64,000 nucleotides of DNA, taken from Symsagittifera roscoffensis (taxonomy: Eukaryota; Xenacoelomorpha; Acoela; Convolutidae). The notes below the pieces were generated by a model, which was not told the DNA's origin, ran no database searches, and worked only from the letters and a program-made list of their open reading frames with translations. Below are positions 44,731 through 55,057 of the stretch, piece after piece. Position 1 is the stretch's first letter; every line of letters begins with the position of its first letter. Location of the stretch: positions 53,794,617 to 53,858,616 of the forward strand of contig NC_087070.1 in assembly GCF_963678635.1 (NCBI RefSeq), written 5' to 3'. The position numbers were made by a program, and so were the translations under genes.

Positions 44731-45140
44731 TGGAACCTGATCTAAACTACATTTTATGATTGGATAATTTAGATATTTTACCAATGTAAAGTATTTAATA
44801 TTAACCAATCATGATCCATCTAACTAACAACCCACTTATTTGTAAGTGCTGAAGTTACTTGTAATTTCAGCACCAGAGAGATTTGAATTTAACTTAGAAA
44901 TTAGTTGGACTCTCCCGAGCACTTCAGCAGCCGCAATAAACCAGTATACCCTAGATCTATTGAGCCTAGCAGAGACTAGTTAAACAACCTGAGACTAGAT
45001 AGTATAAGAGTAAGATTAGGATCGGTATTAGACTAAGAAGTTGCACGAATCTATCCGGCCGAAAATAAGATAGCGTGACGAGCAGACGGTGTACCCTATC
45101 CGAAATTACTCTATGAGTTAACCAACTCGGTCCTAACTCA
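44731..45140 (+). repeat. 5' LTR
   Basis: 410 bp, TG..CA ends. Contains CCAAT-like CCAATCATG, an AATAAA at 44935-44940 probably in R, and a TATAAGAG at 45003. I cannot fix the U3/R/U5 borders from sequence alone. Confidence 0.93.
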
Positions 45141-45142
45141 TC

Positions 45143-45160
45143 TGGTGCGACCATAAGTCT
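45143..45160 (+). promoter_or_regulatory. Primer-binding site
   Basis: TGGTGCGACCATAAGTCT begins 2 nt after the 5' LTR. TGG complements a tRNA CCA end. I could not match the 3' end it implies (GGTCGCACCA) to a tRNA I know. Confidence 0.7.
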
Positions 45161-46393
45161 CGAACAAGACCTTAATAGATTAGAATTAACAAAAATAGAT
45201 TAGAAATTAGACAAAAACATTTAAAAAATGTTATACGACAATAATTTAATCGAAATGTCTCTACGACTCAATAGATCAGAGCCAATATTCCGAACCATAG
45301 CAGAACTACCCGGAATTGGAAGAAGACCTCGAACCAGAGACGACATACGACAAAGTAGAAACTTGCCATATAGCTATATGATAGTTAGGCAAAAACCAGA
45401 ACAAACTTTTATATTTAGAATATTACTGGCAATGAATTTAGATTTTCATTTGCAAACATAAACCTTGAAGTTAATCTTCAAAATCATTTCAGGCGCTAAA
45501 CAAAATTATTAATATACAATAACGATTGATAAAAAGATCTAAGATCGTTTTCCTAAAACTCTGCAGTAATATACAAAACATGTTTGAAAAATATTTATTG
45601 AAAAAAAAAAAATAAAAATTAGTAGCATGACAATAAATGGTTAGTAATCATAAATCATCCTGTTGTTCCAGCTCCATCACCTAAAACATAACAGCAATTA
45701 TAAACCAACTAACATCATCAAAACACTAAATCTTTCCTTTACACACATTTAAAATTTTATTAAAACTTAAATTCACTTAATTTTAAAACCAGATCATCAA
45801 GGCTTATCCTTGGATCTTAAATCATTTTCTACTTAATTAAATTTCAAATTTGATCATCAAGGCTTATCCTTGGATCAAACAGAACAACTTTGTTCTCCCC
45901 CACCCACTTAATTAGTGTCTAACGACCTCAAACGTCGATTCACTACCCAACCCTTTCTAAAGACCCAAGACTAATAGAAATTTTTAAACAAAACTAATCA
46001 TTCAAATTAAGATAAACAGTGAAGAACTTCGGTTATTCATCCTTCACTTGACCCCCCCTCTTACCAGACCCAGGATAAATCTTAGACTTAGTAAGTTTAA
46101 AATAGTATCTAACGAACTACTCGCGTTCTAATTATACCTGAACCTTGTGGATCGATTTACTATTCTCCAACCCTTGAACACAATCACTACCCCTAAGTAA
46201 GATTAAGTAAGTTAACACCTTAACTTATACTAGCCACGAGAAAGTAAAAAATCATTCTTCGGAATCGATATACTTTTCTCTCCAACCCTGAACAAATAGA
46301 CCCAGGTTAAGCTAACCAAAAAATCGTAAGAACTAACAGTTTAGGAAAATAGAAATCATTTAACAACCTTTTGCATCCGTCATCCTAAACCTT
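45161..46393 (+). promoter_or_regulatory. Element 5' leader with tandem hairpins and splice-donor-like sites
   Basis: A 1.2-kb stretch before the first long ORF. It holds an exact 25-nt duplicate hairpin pair (45792-45816, 45852-45876), C-rich repeats containing CCAACCCT and AGACCCAGG(A/T)TAA, and GTAAGT donor-like sites at 46091 and 46207. A 77-codon frame at 45228-45461 (MLYDNNLIEMSLRLNRSEP...) could be a leader peptide but has no family signature. The region probably carries packaging, dimerisation or splice signals; that is inference. Confidence 0.6.
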
Positions 46394-46861
46394 ATGTCAT
46401 TTAAAAACCTAGGAAATAAACAAACAATCGTTTTACACAATTGTGAAATAGAAAACAAAAAATACGACCTTGTAATCACACCTCATACACAAACAGTTGG
46501 ATACATTCGAACAAAACGACAAACACTAAAAAGAAAAATAATAACGAAACAAAGACAAATAACACGAAAAAGATTTTCAAAAAATCGAAACGCATTTTCA
46601 GAATCAGAAACCAACAGTTTAGACGAACTTTACAAACTAAAAGAATCAATAGATAAAAATTGCCCAATTCACGATCAATTATATTTCTCTGACTCAGAAA
46701 CAACTTCAAATTCATCACAAAGAGGAAAAAGAAGAATAAAAAAGCAGTACAAACACAAACCAGTACATTTATACAATTGGAATCAACCAATTCGACACAT
46801 TAATAATTATATATTAACAGTCATCGAACGAAAAAATGAGCTCAACGCACACCCCAGGTGA
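46394..46861 (+). CDS. Element ORF A, basic 155-aa protein, unknown
   Basis: Not recognised. Residues about 35-65 are strongly basic (KRQTLKRKIITKQRQ, then TRKRFSKNR), like a nucleic-acid-binding or nuclear/nucleolar-localisation arm; a Ser/acidic stretch (SESETNSLDELYK, FSDSETTSNSS) and a second basic cluster (RGKRRIKKQYKHK) follow. There is no signal peptide or membrane segment. The last 26 nt overlap ORF B in another frame. Its place before gag and its basic arm recall small regulatory proteins of complex retroviruses, but there is no sequence support for that. The frame shares the G-poor codon use of the rest of the element, arguing that it is real. Confidence 0.6.
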   Translation: MSFKNLGNKQTIVLHNCEIENKKYDLVITPHTQTVGYIRTKRQTLKRKIITKQRQITRKRFSKNRNAFSESETNSLDELYKLKESIDKNCPIHDQLYFSDSETTSNSSQRGKRRIKKQYKHKPVHLYNWNQPIRHINNYILTVIERKNELNAHPR

Positions 46862-48365
46862 AGAAAGTCCAGATGATGATGAAATCTTTCCTTTTATAGT
46901 AGACGCAGATACTGATAGAGGACAACACATATTTTGTCAAAATTTACTCGTAAATTTATTTGAACCCGGAATCAGTCCATGTAAAACAGAGTTCCCCGAT
47001 GTAAAAATCAAAAGACAAATCATAGATCACTATCTAAAAGATATATGCAACATAACACAACAGTATGGAATCTACTCCATAGAATTTACCTCACCAAACC
47101 ATAATAATAGAAAATATACAATTCAAACAGACGATCTTGATTTAGAATTTTCAAAAGTTTTTTCAGAATATATAAAAAGCATCCAATATCATAACTCACA
47201 AAGAGCAAACTCCATATTCACCAATGAAGTTTTCGCAATAATATATAGTTATATTTCGATATTAGAAAACGAAATCCCAATAACAAATGTCTCACCGACA
47301 GAAACATCTAAACATTTAAGAGTACGACATGAAATCACACTACTCTCTAGTTATTTAAACATCATTAAAGAAAATTTCACGAAAGACGACGTTTCACAAC
47401 ATACAAAACACGATCTACAAAAAATTTTGGCATGGTTCATAATAGATTATTTCACACACAATATTGATTTAATTGCACAAGCAAGAAAAAATTTTAGACC
47501 CCAAAACTCGAACGATGATACCGCTATCACAGAACAATCAGATTATGTTTGGGACCCCGAATGGTCTCATCCAGCATTTATAAGCTTCCCACAATCAATC
47601 TCAAGTCAAGCAATAAGTACGATATCTTACATAAGAGATTATGTAAGAGTAATACCATTAACCATTGATGCAACACCATTAAACTATAATACATTTTTAC
47701 CCGATACACAAAATAATAGTTTAAACTCTACAGTTATACACAATGAAAACCTCAATGGAACTAGGAATCTTACTCAACAAGATATCCAGACACCATCACA
47801 CTTCATAAATGAAGAAATTGTACACACAACAACTACACAACAAAGTATTTCACCAATACGCCCAAATTTAACAACACCAAGAAATACAAATCCTTCACAA
47901 ACACAAGTAACCTTACAATCAACCGTTAAACCTTCGGTTGCCCCTAAATATTCACATATGGATTACCAAACATACAGACCCATGACAATACCATCAAAAA
48001 CACGCAAAACATTCACTAGAAACAACTTTGCAGACCATAATTATAATTATACACATCCATCAAAAACATATAATCAACCACAAAGAAATTTTAACCAATA
48101 TACAAGATCTCGAAATTGGGATAACCCAATGGCCCAACCTAATTCAACAAATTTCCAAACAAATCCTCCACGGGATCACAGTGAAAATTACCCATTTTTT
48201 CAACAAAATAAAAATAAAAACAGACATCTTATCAAATGGATTATTTATCCTCAGATGATGATTTCTTACAACCAGATATATTTGCACAAAATACTCAAGA
48301 ATATCGTAGACAAGGAATACAGAGAACACGTACAAATCATAGAAATTTTTCTCCACAACCAATAG
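46836..48365 (+). CDS. Element ORF B, 509-aa protein of unknown function upstream of Gag-Pol
   Basis: Not recognised. Acidic N-terminus (EESPDDDEIFPFIVDADTD), then a probably globular, helix-rich region to about residue 260 (for example RHEITLLSSYLNIIKENF, LAWFIIDYF), then a Ser/Thr/Asn/Gln/Pro-rich half to the end. It has no zinc knuckle and no membrane segment. Because capsid and nucleocapsid modules are already in the Gag-Pol ORF, this is an extra protein and not simply gag; a matrix-like or accessory role is possible. Its last 130 nt overlap the Gag-Pol frame, which lies at -1. Start ATG 46836 overlaps the end of ORF A by 26 nt. Confidence 0.7.
   Translation: MSSTHTPGEESPDDDEIFPFIVDADTDRGQHIFCQNLLVNLFEPGISPCKTEFPDVKIKRQIIDHYLKDICNITQQYGIYSIEFTSPNHNNRKYTIQTDDLDLEFSKVFSEYIKSIQYHNSQRANSIFTNEVFAIIYSYISILENEIPITNVSPTETSKHLRVRHEITLLSSYLNIIKENFTKDDVSQHTKHDLQKILAWFIIDYFTHNIDLIAQARKNFRPQNSNDDTAITEQSDYVWDPEWSHPAFISFPQSISSQAISTISYIRDYVRVIPLTIDATPLNYNTFLPDTQNNSLNSTVIHNENLNGTRNLTQQDIQTPSHFINEEIVHTTTTQQSISPIRPNLTTPRNTNPSQTQVTLQSTVKPSVAPKYSHMDYQTYRPMTIPSKTRKTFTRNNFADHNYNYTHPSKTYNQPQRNFNQYTRSRNWDNPMAQPNSTNFQTNPPRDHSENYPFFQQNKNKNRHLIKWIIYPQMMISYNQIYLHKILKNIVDKEYREHVQIIEIFLHNQ
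48215..48221 (+). promoter_or_regulatory. Possible -1 slippery heptamer TAAAAAC
   Basis: In ORF B frame the codons are AAA-AAC, and the -1 frame opens exactly here (its previous codon is a stop). The P-site triplet after slippage would be TAA, so this is not a classical X XXY YYZ site. It is offered as an alternative to reinitiation at ATG 48236. Confidence 0.2.
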
Positions 48366-51300
48366 ATGCACAAAATCAACAACCAATTCAACAACAAAAT
48401 CCAATTAATACACAATCTTTTCAACCAATTCAACAACAAAATCCAATGACTGCACACTCGTATCAACCATCACAAATGCAAAATGAAATACCACTCCCAT
48501 ATTATCTCCAACAACATGAAATAACAAGAAACCAACTTTCAAATTTTTCTCAAATGCCAAATGCAGCAGAATCATTACAAATGACAATGAATCCATACCT
48601 TATGGGTGGATCATCAATAACATCAAACAAACCTTTAATGGTTTTCACAGGAACAGACCCTGAATACTCTGTAGAAGATTATTTAAATGCAGTAACAGCA
48701 AACCTGATTTTAAATATTGGACCTGAACCAATTAATACGCCACTACATCAAAATTGGATACATCGACGCACAGCGTTAATACAAACAACCTTAGATGGCG
48801 CAGCCCAAAAATGGTTTTCAGTACTACCTCTAGAAATAAAATCAAACTGGAAAAGGTTTACACAGGAATTTTCAAAAATGTTTGACTCCGAAAGAAACAA
48901 ACAACAACAAAGAGTTTTATGTAATGAAATTCGCAGATTACCAAACGAAACCATCAAGCAAATAGCAGTACGAATCGAAACACTAGTTCGAAAAGCATAT
49001 TCATTAAATACACATGACTATAAAAACACAAAGATGACAGAAATCTTAATGATGACCTTAACACCACAATTAAGGAAAATAGCAATAAAAAAGAGAGCAT
49101 CCCATCCTTCTTCAATTCGAGAACCCGATTTAGATTTTCGAAAACTAGTAGACAAATTAGAACAAGCAGAAATCACGATGAAACTAGAAGAAACGGAAAA
49201 TCTGAAACTACAATACGTTAACAGAATTGAAACGACTCCCACTAATATTAATAATATACAGGAATCAGAGACAGACCTCGTTGAAAAAATCACTGAAATA
49301 CTCAATATTTATGAAAAGAACCCAAACTTTAAAGGCAAACCATCTTTCAAAAAATGGTGTAATTATTGCCGACGATACGGACATAGTATTTCCGAATGTA
49401 GACAAAAACAGCAAGACAATCAAAATAAACCTCAAAAATATAAAGAACCAAATAAATCATTCTATCAATACATGAAAAAAGATCAAAATCTACCGAACAA
49501 AACAGTCCACAGCAACAACAGTTCAGGAAAACCACTCCCGAACAACACAAATTATACAAGAAATCAATCACCATATAACTCAAGTTATAGAGGAAGATCA
49601 CCAGAACGAAGAAACACGAACAATTCATCACAAAATCACTACAATAGACCAAATAGTCGAAATAACTACTCCAGATCAAATTCAAATACACAACGATTTG
49701 TTTCTAGATCTAATTCCCAATCAAGAAATAACTACTATCCAAACAACCAATCACGAAATTCATCATACAATAGGAATAGAAACTACTCCTATAATCGAAA
49801 TAGAAGTTATTCAAACAACCGAAACCAGAATTACCCGAACAGTCAATCAAGGAATAACTCATATAATAGATCGAACTATAACAGACCAAACAATAATTAC
49901 CAAAACAGATCGCGAAATAATCCACAAAATCGACACTCAAGTTATAATAATCGTTATAGAAATTATTCCCAATCACCACACCGGAATAATAATAACTATA
50001 ATAATTCTAATAATCGCCACAGAAGTAGTACACCTAAACATCAAAGACAAATCAATCAAGTACAGTCTAACCCAGAAACAACATCAGACCCTCCAGGTAT
50101 TGATGACACAGTAACTGATACGTTACAACTCAATCAAATAAACTGTACATCATCAGATTCAGAAAGTGATACTGAAAACACTCTTTCTATCAATATGAGA
50201 AAAGTCGAAAATGACTATGAATCTGTCATATATGAACAACCCTTTCCATCACACATATATGAAAATCAATCAGAATTTCTTCAAAATTATTACACTACAC
50301 CCATAAATTCCACACCAACGACGCAAGAAACAAACGAGATTAACACTACAGATCAAACCAATAAAAATACCAAAACAAAATGCTTGAATACAAACCATAT
50401 TTATCAAAATATACAAAAAGAACAACCCAAAGAAAAAATTTGGACAATACCATTTCTCTTAGAAAGCCCAAGAAATAAAGAATTTCAACCACCAGACCTT
50501 GAAATAGATTTTTTAATTGATTCAGGAGCAGAATCAAACATAATAAACATCCCCACATGGAATGAAATAAAAACTTTACACCCAAAGCTAACACCTCTTG
50601 AAACCTCCAGTAAGTTAGCAACAGCACAAGGATCAACATTGATAAACTACGGAAAAATCCAATTATTTCTCCTCCCCACCAGAACAATGGAACAAAGCAA
50701 AATTTTAAATAAGCCATTTAAACAAATATTCCATATCACTGACATTAAATATAATATCATTGGAATACCATTTATTTCGAAGTATATACCAACAATTAAC
50801 ATACTAAATAGTAAAATATTAATCAAAGATAAATATACAAAAACAAAAGAAACATCCTTAACATTTTTTCAAAGATTAAATAAACAACCACCATTCTTTT
50901 CAAAATTCTACCCGATATTTAACCAACAAAGAAAACACCTAAAACCACTATCAGGAAATATCTATAATTTTTCAATCAAACAAGTTCACCAATATGATAA
51001 AGAACAAAACAAACAAAAATTTTATATGTCAGAATTTGAATTCAAACCTATTCACAAATTTTTCAAAATCACAATCTCATTCATAAAATATTTGAAAAAT
51101 TCGAATTCCGATATCATTTCCTTACATGTCTATAACAACACACCTTACCAAGTAACATTACCTTTAGGACTTTTAGGATACTGTGAAACCAACGCTACAA
51201 TATCACCAATACACGAAAAAGCCTATCGCGTAAATAATATACTCCAATTACTAGATATTTGCCAATCTACAATTCTTAATGAAGAATTATCTATAAATAA

Positions 51301-54300
51301 TATAATAAGTAACGAAAACAGAAATACGGATTATTTCACAAAAACTCCATATTTCAAACCTACATTCAACATAAGTAACTACACAGAGGACCAACAGAAA
51401 TTTTTAACAATGTTTAATTTCCAACATTCACAAATAACACAAGACGAATTCGAAAAGTTAGCCAAACAGCTAATTGAATATTCATCAGTTTATGCAACAT
51501 CAAAATTCGACGTTGGAAAAATCAGTTCATCACTACATCTCCCGTTAAAACCAGACGCAGTTTTCAAAAAACAGAGAGCAAGTAAAGTACCAATTCACTT
51601 ACATGATAAAGTGAACAGATTACTCGATATTTTAGAACAATACAACATTATATCACCAGTTAATAAAGAAAAACAACCAAAAGGCAACACATTTATCAAC
51701 CCCGTTATCATTCTAGCTAAAGGAGAATCATTAAAAATCGTTCTCGACGCTAGATACCTCAATTCACTCATAGATGAATCAAAATGTAATTGGCCCATTG
51801 AACCAATACAAGTTATTTTAACAAAAATAAACGGCAAATACTTTACAACCGCCGATATGAATAGTGCATACAATCAAATGCCACTAGATGAACAATCACG
51901 ACGTTTAACACAATTTGTTATCGGAAACCAACAATATGAATTCAACCGCTTATTCTATGGAATATCCATAGGACCAGCAGCATTTTCAGCTTTTATGAGC
52001 AAAATTTTTAGACCACTAATACTCAAGAAAAACGCAATCACCTATTTAGACGATGTTTTTATGCAATCACAAACAAAAGACGAGATGTTCAATGTTTTAG
52101 AAAAATATCACCAAATACTTCAGAACGAAAATCTGAAGGCCGCCCCCGATAAATCACACTTCTTTTTGACAAGAGTTAAATTCTTAGGACATAATATAGA
52201 AAGAAAAACAATCACTCCATTGAAATCACGCATTGACGCTATTCAAAAACTTCAACCACCAACAAATAAAAAGAAAATCCAAGAATTTCTTGGAATGTTA
52301 AACTTTTTAAGTAAATATGTTTATAAAATGCAATTATATCTACGACCATTTTATAACATCCTTAGACAACAAAATAATTTTGAATGGAACACAGAACATC
52401 AAACACGATTTGAAGAAATAAAGAAACTTTTAACTGAACAAATTTCAAACACAATTCCAGATTCAAATCAACCATTTTATGCAATGTGCGATGCTTCGAA
52501 CTTTGGCATCGGTGCAGCACTATTACAATCACATAATGGTACAAATAAGATGAACCTCATATCAGCAAATTCTCGATTATTCACTCAAGCAGAGCTACGA
52601 CTCTCCACTCTAATGAGAGAATGTACAGCCATAATATATACACTGACAGAATATGAATTTCTGATACTTGGATCAAAACATCCAACAGTTCTATTCACAG
52701 ACCATAAACCAATCATCTTTCTCTTTACACAAAAATCTAACCCAAACCACCGAGTTTACAGATTTCAAATAATTCTAATGAAATTTCCAAACTTACATAT
52801 AGTTTGGACTGCAGGAAAAAATCTTGCATTACCAGACACCTTAAGTCGAAATACACCACCTGAATTACTTACACGAAAAACAACAGTTGAAATACCCAAA
52901 AACATAAAATTCTACCTTGCAGAAAACGAAACATCACCCCGATTGGAATGCAAATATGCAGTAAAAACTGATATTGAACAATCACAAATAAATAGTTTAC
53001 AACATTTCCCACTTTATTTAGATTGTCAAAATAATCATTATGAAGTTGATCTACTTGGAACATCAACTTTCAAACCAATCCCATATTCTCAATGGATAAA
53101 AAATAACACCCAACAAAAACGAACAAAACAACACCCACATAAAAAAGACCATTTTCCACTAATTGAAAAAGAAGATTTAACTGATAAAATAAATTTATCA
53201 GGACCACAAACAAATGATTCAAAATACACAATAAATCAAGTTTTTGACCTTCATGACCCACTTGACACAATACCCTTATCTAAATTAGAAATCGAAAACA
53301 TTTTTCTCCCCCCAACAGAAATAATTACAATTTCAACACTGAAACAATATCAAAACCTTGACCCAGTAATTCGACAACTGAAATCATGGCACAAATATAA
53401 AACTAAACCTATCAAAGCAGATTCAACCATTCTAGGAAACAAAACACTCCTCCGATACTTTCGCAAATTTAACAACACAACAATTAACGAAAATACAGAC
53501 CTTTTAGAGTATAACCTAAATGAATCTACAGTTCCATGTCTCCCTTTAAGTATGATTCTTATAGCTTTTAATATTTCACATACACAAAATATTAAAGGAC
53601 ACTCTGGATCAGAAAAAACATATTCAAATTTTATACAAAAACTTTATTTCCCAAATGCACCAATTTGGATAAAAGTACTATGCAATGACTGTATAGTATG
53701 TCAACTAAATAAACCTTACCCAAATCAAAAACAAATAGCACAAAAACAAGATTTTAAAGGACAAAGTTTGTACTTTAATCATCGTATCTCATTTGATACT
53801 AAAGGACCAATTTCACCCTCATCAGAAGGAAACTCCTACATTATGGTAATTGTTGACGCATTTACACATTATGTAGCACTTAACCCAGTACCACATTGTA
53901 ACGCTTATTACGCTTACACAACACTCTATGAACACTGGATAGCAAAATTCGGACTACCAGAAATTTTAGTTACAGACAACGGTACAGAATTCATAAATAA
54001 TGAAATTATCACACTATGTCATTTATATAACATTAAACACAAACCACGTACATCTCATGCACCTTGGACAAACGGCTTAGTCGAAGGTATGAACCGTTCA
54101 TTACAAGAATATCTTAGATGTATCATCAACGGAAATGATACAAAATATACCGAATGGTCAGCAGATGTAAAATTATTTCCCTTAGCGTATAATTCACAAA
54201 TTACGACAACTTTAGGAATGTCACCATACGAAATGGTTTTTAACCAAAAGCCACGCAAACCAATAATGTTTACAGCAAATTCTCATAAAAACGCACAAGG

Positions 54301-55057
54301 TTATTGTCAACCAAATAAAGACTCAATTTGTTATAACCTACCTTTACATACACACGATGAAGATCATTTTCATCACCCACAAATTCTTAAACTAGCCTCC
54401 GGTACACACACCGAATGGATTCTAAATAGAGATAAAAAACACAATGAAATTTATCAAAAAATAACAAAAAAGTTATTACAAAGACAAAACATTAATGAAC
54501 AAATCAATTCACGTTTTACACCAGCCTCCGAATTAAAAATTGGAACATTTGTTTTAATACCTAATTTTAATACTCAAAAAGGAATTTCTAAAAAATTACA
54601 ACCCCTTCGAAAAGGACCATACCAAATAATTGCAAAACCCACTGATGTCACATATAAAATTACCGACTCAAACAAAAAAGAAATCGTTCAACATCGAAAC
54701 AACCTATTACCTTATTACCCAAAAGAATACGCACTCCGCGAATTAACTCAATTATATTCTTTCACAGGATTAAAAATCATTCAAAATGAACCACATCTGA
54801 AAAACACAGAACAAAATGATAACCCCACCGAAAATCAAAACACAAAACCAACCGCCACCAAAAACAATACACCAAACCATAAAGAATCTCCAAAACAAAG
54901 AAAAAATAGAAAAATGACCGAACAAATAATACCCCAAGAACAAATCGACAAATCAGAAAATAGAAAAACAACAAGACTCCGAAATCAACCACGTAAAAAC
55001 TATAAAATATTCATCCCCCAATCTAAAATTTTAAAGAAAGTGGAATTTCAAAAGTAA
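48236..55057 (+). CDS. gag-pol: Element Gag-Pol polyprotein (2273 aa)
   Basis: One uninterrupted frame. Residues 1-125 are Gln/Asn/Pro-rich with repeats of QPIQQQNPM. The capsid-like retrotransposon gag lies at about 130-335 (FTGTDPEYSVEDYLNAV, LDGAAQKWFSVLP). A CCHC knuckle is at 375-388 (CNYCRRYGHSISEC). A long Arg/Ser/Asn-rich segment spans about 410-640. The protease has DSGA at about 762. RT has TADMNSAYNQMP and YLDD at 1270-1273. RNase H has CDASNFGIGAALL (Asp 1419). Integrase has an HHCC zinc end at about 1781-1825, Asp about 1855 (SFDTKGP), Asp about 1914 (TDNGTEF), Glu about 1949 (LVEGMNRS). A GPY-like KGPYQII motif is near 2122, followed by a charged tail. All catalytic residues I can place are present. 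Gag and Pol are fused without a stop. The frame is open only from 48218, so translation needs ATG 48236 or a -1 shift from ORF B. Confidence 0.95.
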   Translation: MDYLSSDDDFLQPDIFAQNTQEYRRQGIQRTRTNHRNFSPQPIDAQNQQPIQQQNPINTQSFQPIQQQNPMTAHSYQPSQMQNEIPLPYYLQQHEITRNQLSNFSQMPNAAESLQMTMNPYLMGGSSITSNKPLMVFTGTDPEYSVEDYLNAVTANLILNIGPEPINTPLHQNWIHRRTALIQTTLDGAAQKWFSVLPLEIKSNWKRFTQEFSKMFDSERNKQQQRVLCNEIRRLPNETIKQIAVRIETLVRKAYSLNTHDYKNTKMTEILMMTLTPQLRKIAIKKRASHPSSIREPDLDFRKLVDKLEQAEITMKLEETENLKLQYVNRIETTPTNINNIQESETDLVEKITEILNIYEKNPNFKGKPSFKKWCNYCRRYGHSISECRQKQQDNQNKPQKYKEPNKSFYQYMKKDQNLPNKTVHSNNSSGKPLPNNTNYTRNQSPYNSSYRGRSPERRNTNNSSQNHYNRPNSRNNYSRSNSNTQRFVSRSNSQSRNNYYPNNQSRNSSYNRNRNYSYNRNRSYSNNRNQNYPNSQSRNNSYNRSNYNRPNNNYQNRSRNNPQNRHSSYNNRYRNYSQSPHRNNNNYNNSNNRHRSSTPKHQRQINQVQSNPETTSDPPGIDDTVTDTLQLNQINCTSSDSESDTENTLSINMRKVENDYESVIYEQPFPSHIYENQSEFLQNYYTTPINSTPTTQETNEINTTDQTNKNTKTKCLNTNHIYQNIQKEQPKEKIWTIPFLLESPRNKEFQPPDLEIDFLIDSGAESNIINIPTWNEIKTLHPKLTPLETSSKLATAQGSTLINYGKIQLFLLPTRTMEQSKILNKPFKQIFHITDIKYNIIGIPFISKYIPTINILNSKILIKDKYTKTKETSLTFFQRLNKQPPFFSKFYPIFNQQRKHLKPLSGNIYNFSIKQVHQYDKEQNKQKFYMSEFEFKPIHKFFKITISFIKYLKNSNSDIISLHVYNNTPYQVTLPLGLLGYCETNATISPIHEKAYRVNNILQLLDICQSTILNEELSINNIISNENRNTDYFTKTPYFKPTFNISNYTEDQQKFLTMFNFQHSQITQDEFEKLAKQLIEYSSVYATSKFDVGKISSSLHLPLKPDAVFKKQRASKVPIHLHDKVNRLLDILEQYNIISPVNKEKQPKGNTFINPVIILAKGESLKIVLDARYLNSLIDESKCNWPIEPIQVILTKINGKYFTTADMNSAYNQMPLDEQSRRLTQFVIGNQQYEFNRLFYGISIGPAAFSAFMSKIFRPLILKKNAITYLDDVFMQSQTKDEMFNVLEKYHQILQNENLKAAPDKSHFFLTRVKFLGHNIERKTITPLKSRIDAIQKLQPPTNKKKIQEFLGMLNFLSKYVYKMQLYLRPFYNILRQQNNFEWNTEHQTRFEEIKKLLTEQISNTIPDSNQPFYAMCDASNFGIGAALLQSHNGTNKMNLISANSRLFTQAELRLSTLMRECTAIIYTLTEYEFLILGSKHPTVLFTDHKPIIFLFTQKSNPNHRVYRFQIILMKFPNLHIVWTAGKNLALPDTLSRNTPPELLTRKTTVEIPKNIKFYLAENETSPRLECKYAVKTDIEQSQINSLQHFPLYLDCQNNHYEVDLLGTSTFKPIPYSQWIKNNTQQKRTKQHPHKKDHFPLIEKEDLTDKINLSGPQTNDSKYTINQVFDLHDPLDTIPLSKLEIENIFLPPTEIITISTLKQYQNLDPVIRQLKSWHKYKTKPIKADSTILGNKTLLRYFRKFNNTTINENTDLLEYNLNESTVPCLPLSMILIAFNISHTQNIKGHSGSEKTYSNFIQKLYFPNAPIWIKVLCNDCIVCQLNKPYPNQKQIAQKQDFKGQSLYFNHRISFDTKGPISPSSEGNSYIMVIVDAFTHYVALNPVPHCNAYYAYTTLYEHWIAKFGLPEILVTDNGTEFINNEIITLCHLYNIKHKPRTSHAPWTNGLVEGMNRSLQEYLRCIINGNDTKYTEWSADVKLFPLAYNSQITTTLGMSPYEMVFNQKPRKPIMFTANSHKNAQGYCQPNKDSICYNLPLHTHDEDHFHHPQILKLASGTHTEWILNRDKKHNEIYQKITKKLLQRQNINEQINSRFTPASELKIGTFVLIPNFNTQKGISKKLQPLRKGPYQIIAKPTDVTYKITDSNKKEIVQHRNNLLPYYPKEYALRELTQLYSFTGLKIIQNEPHLKNTEQNDNPTENQNTKPTATKNNTPNHKESPKQRKNRKMTEQIIPQEQIDKSENRKTTRLRNQPRKNYKIFIPQSKILKKVEFQK

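Noticed and set aside
52041-52056. BEL/Pao assignment of the LTR element
   Set aside because: The 4-bp target duplication, YLDD and GPY-like integrase tail fit Ty3/Gypsy better; protein order alone would not separate them.
54480-55057. Chromodomain at the integrase C-terminus
   Set aside because: After the GPY-like motif only a charged, disordered tail follows; no aromatic-cage pattern seen.
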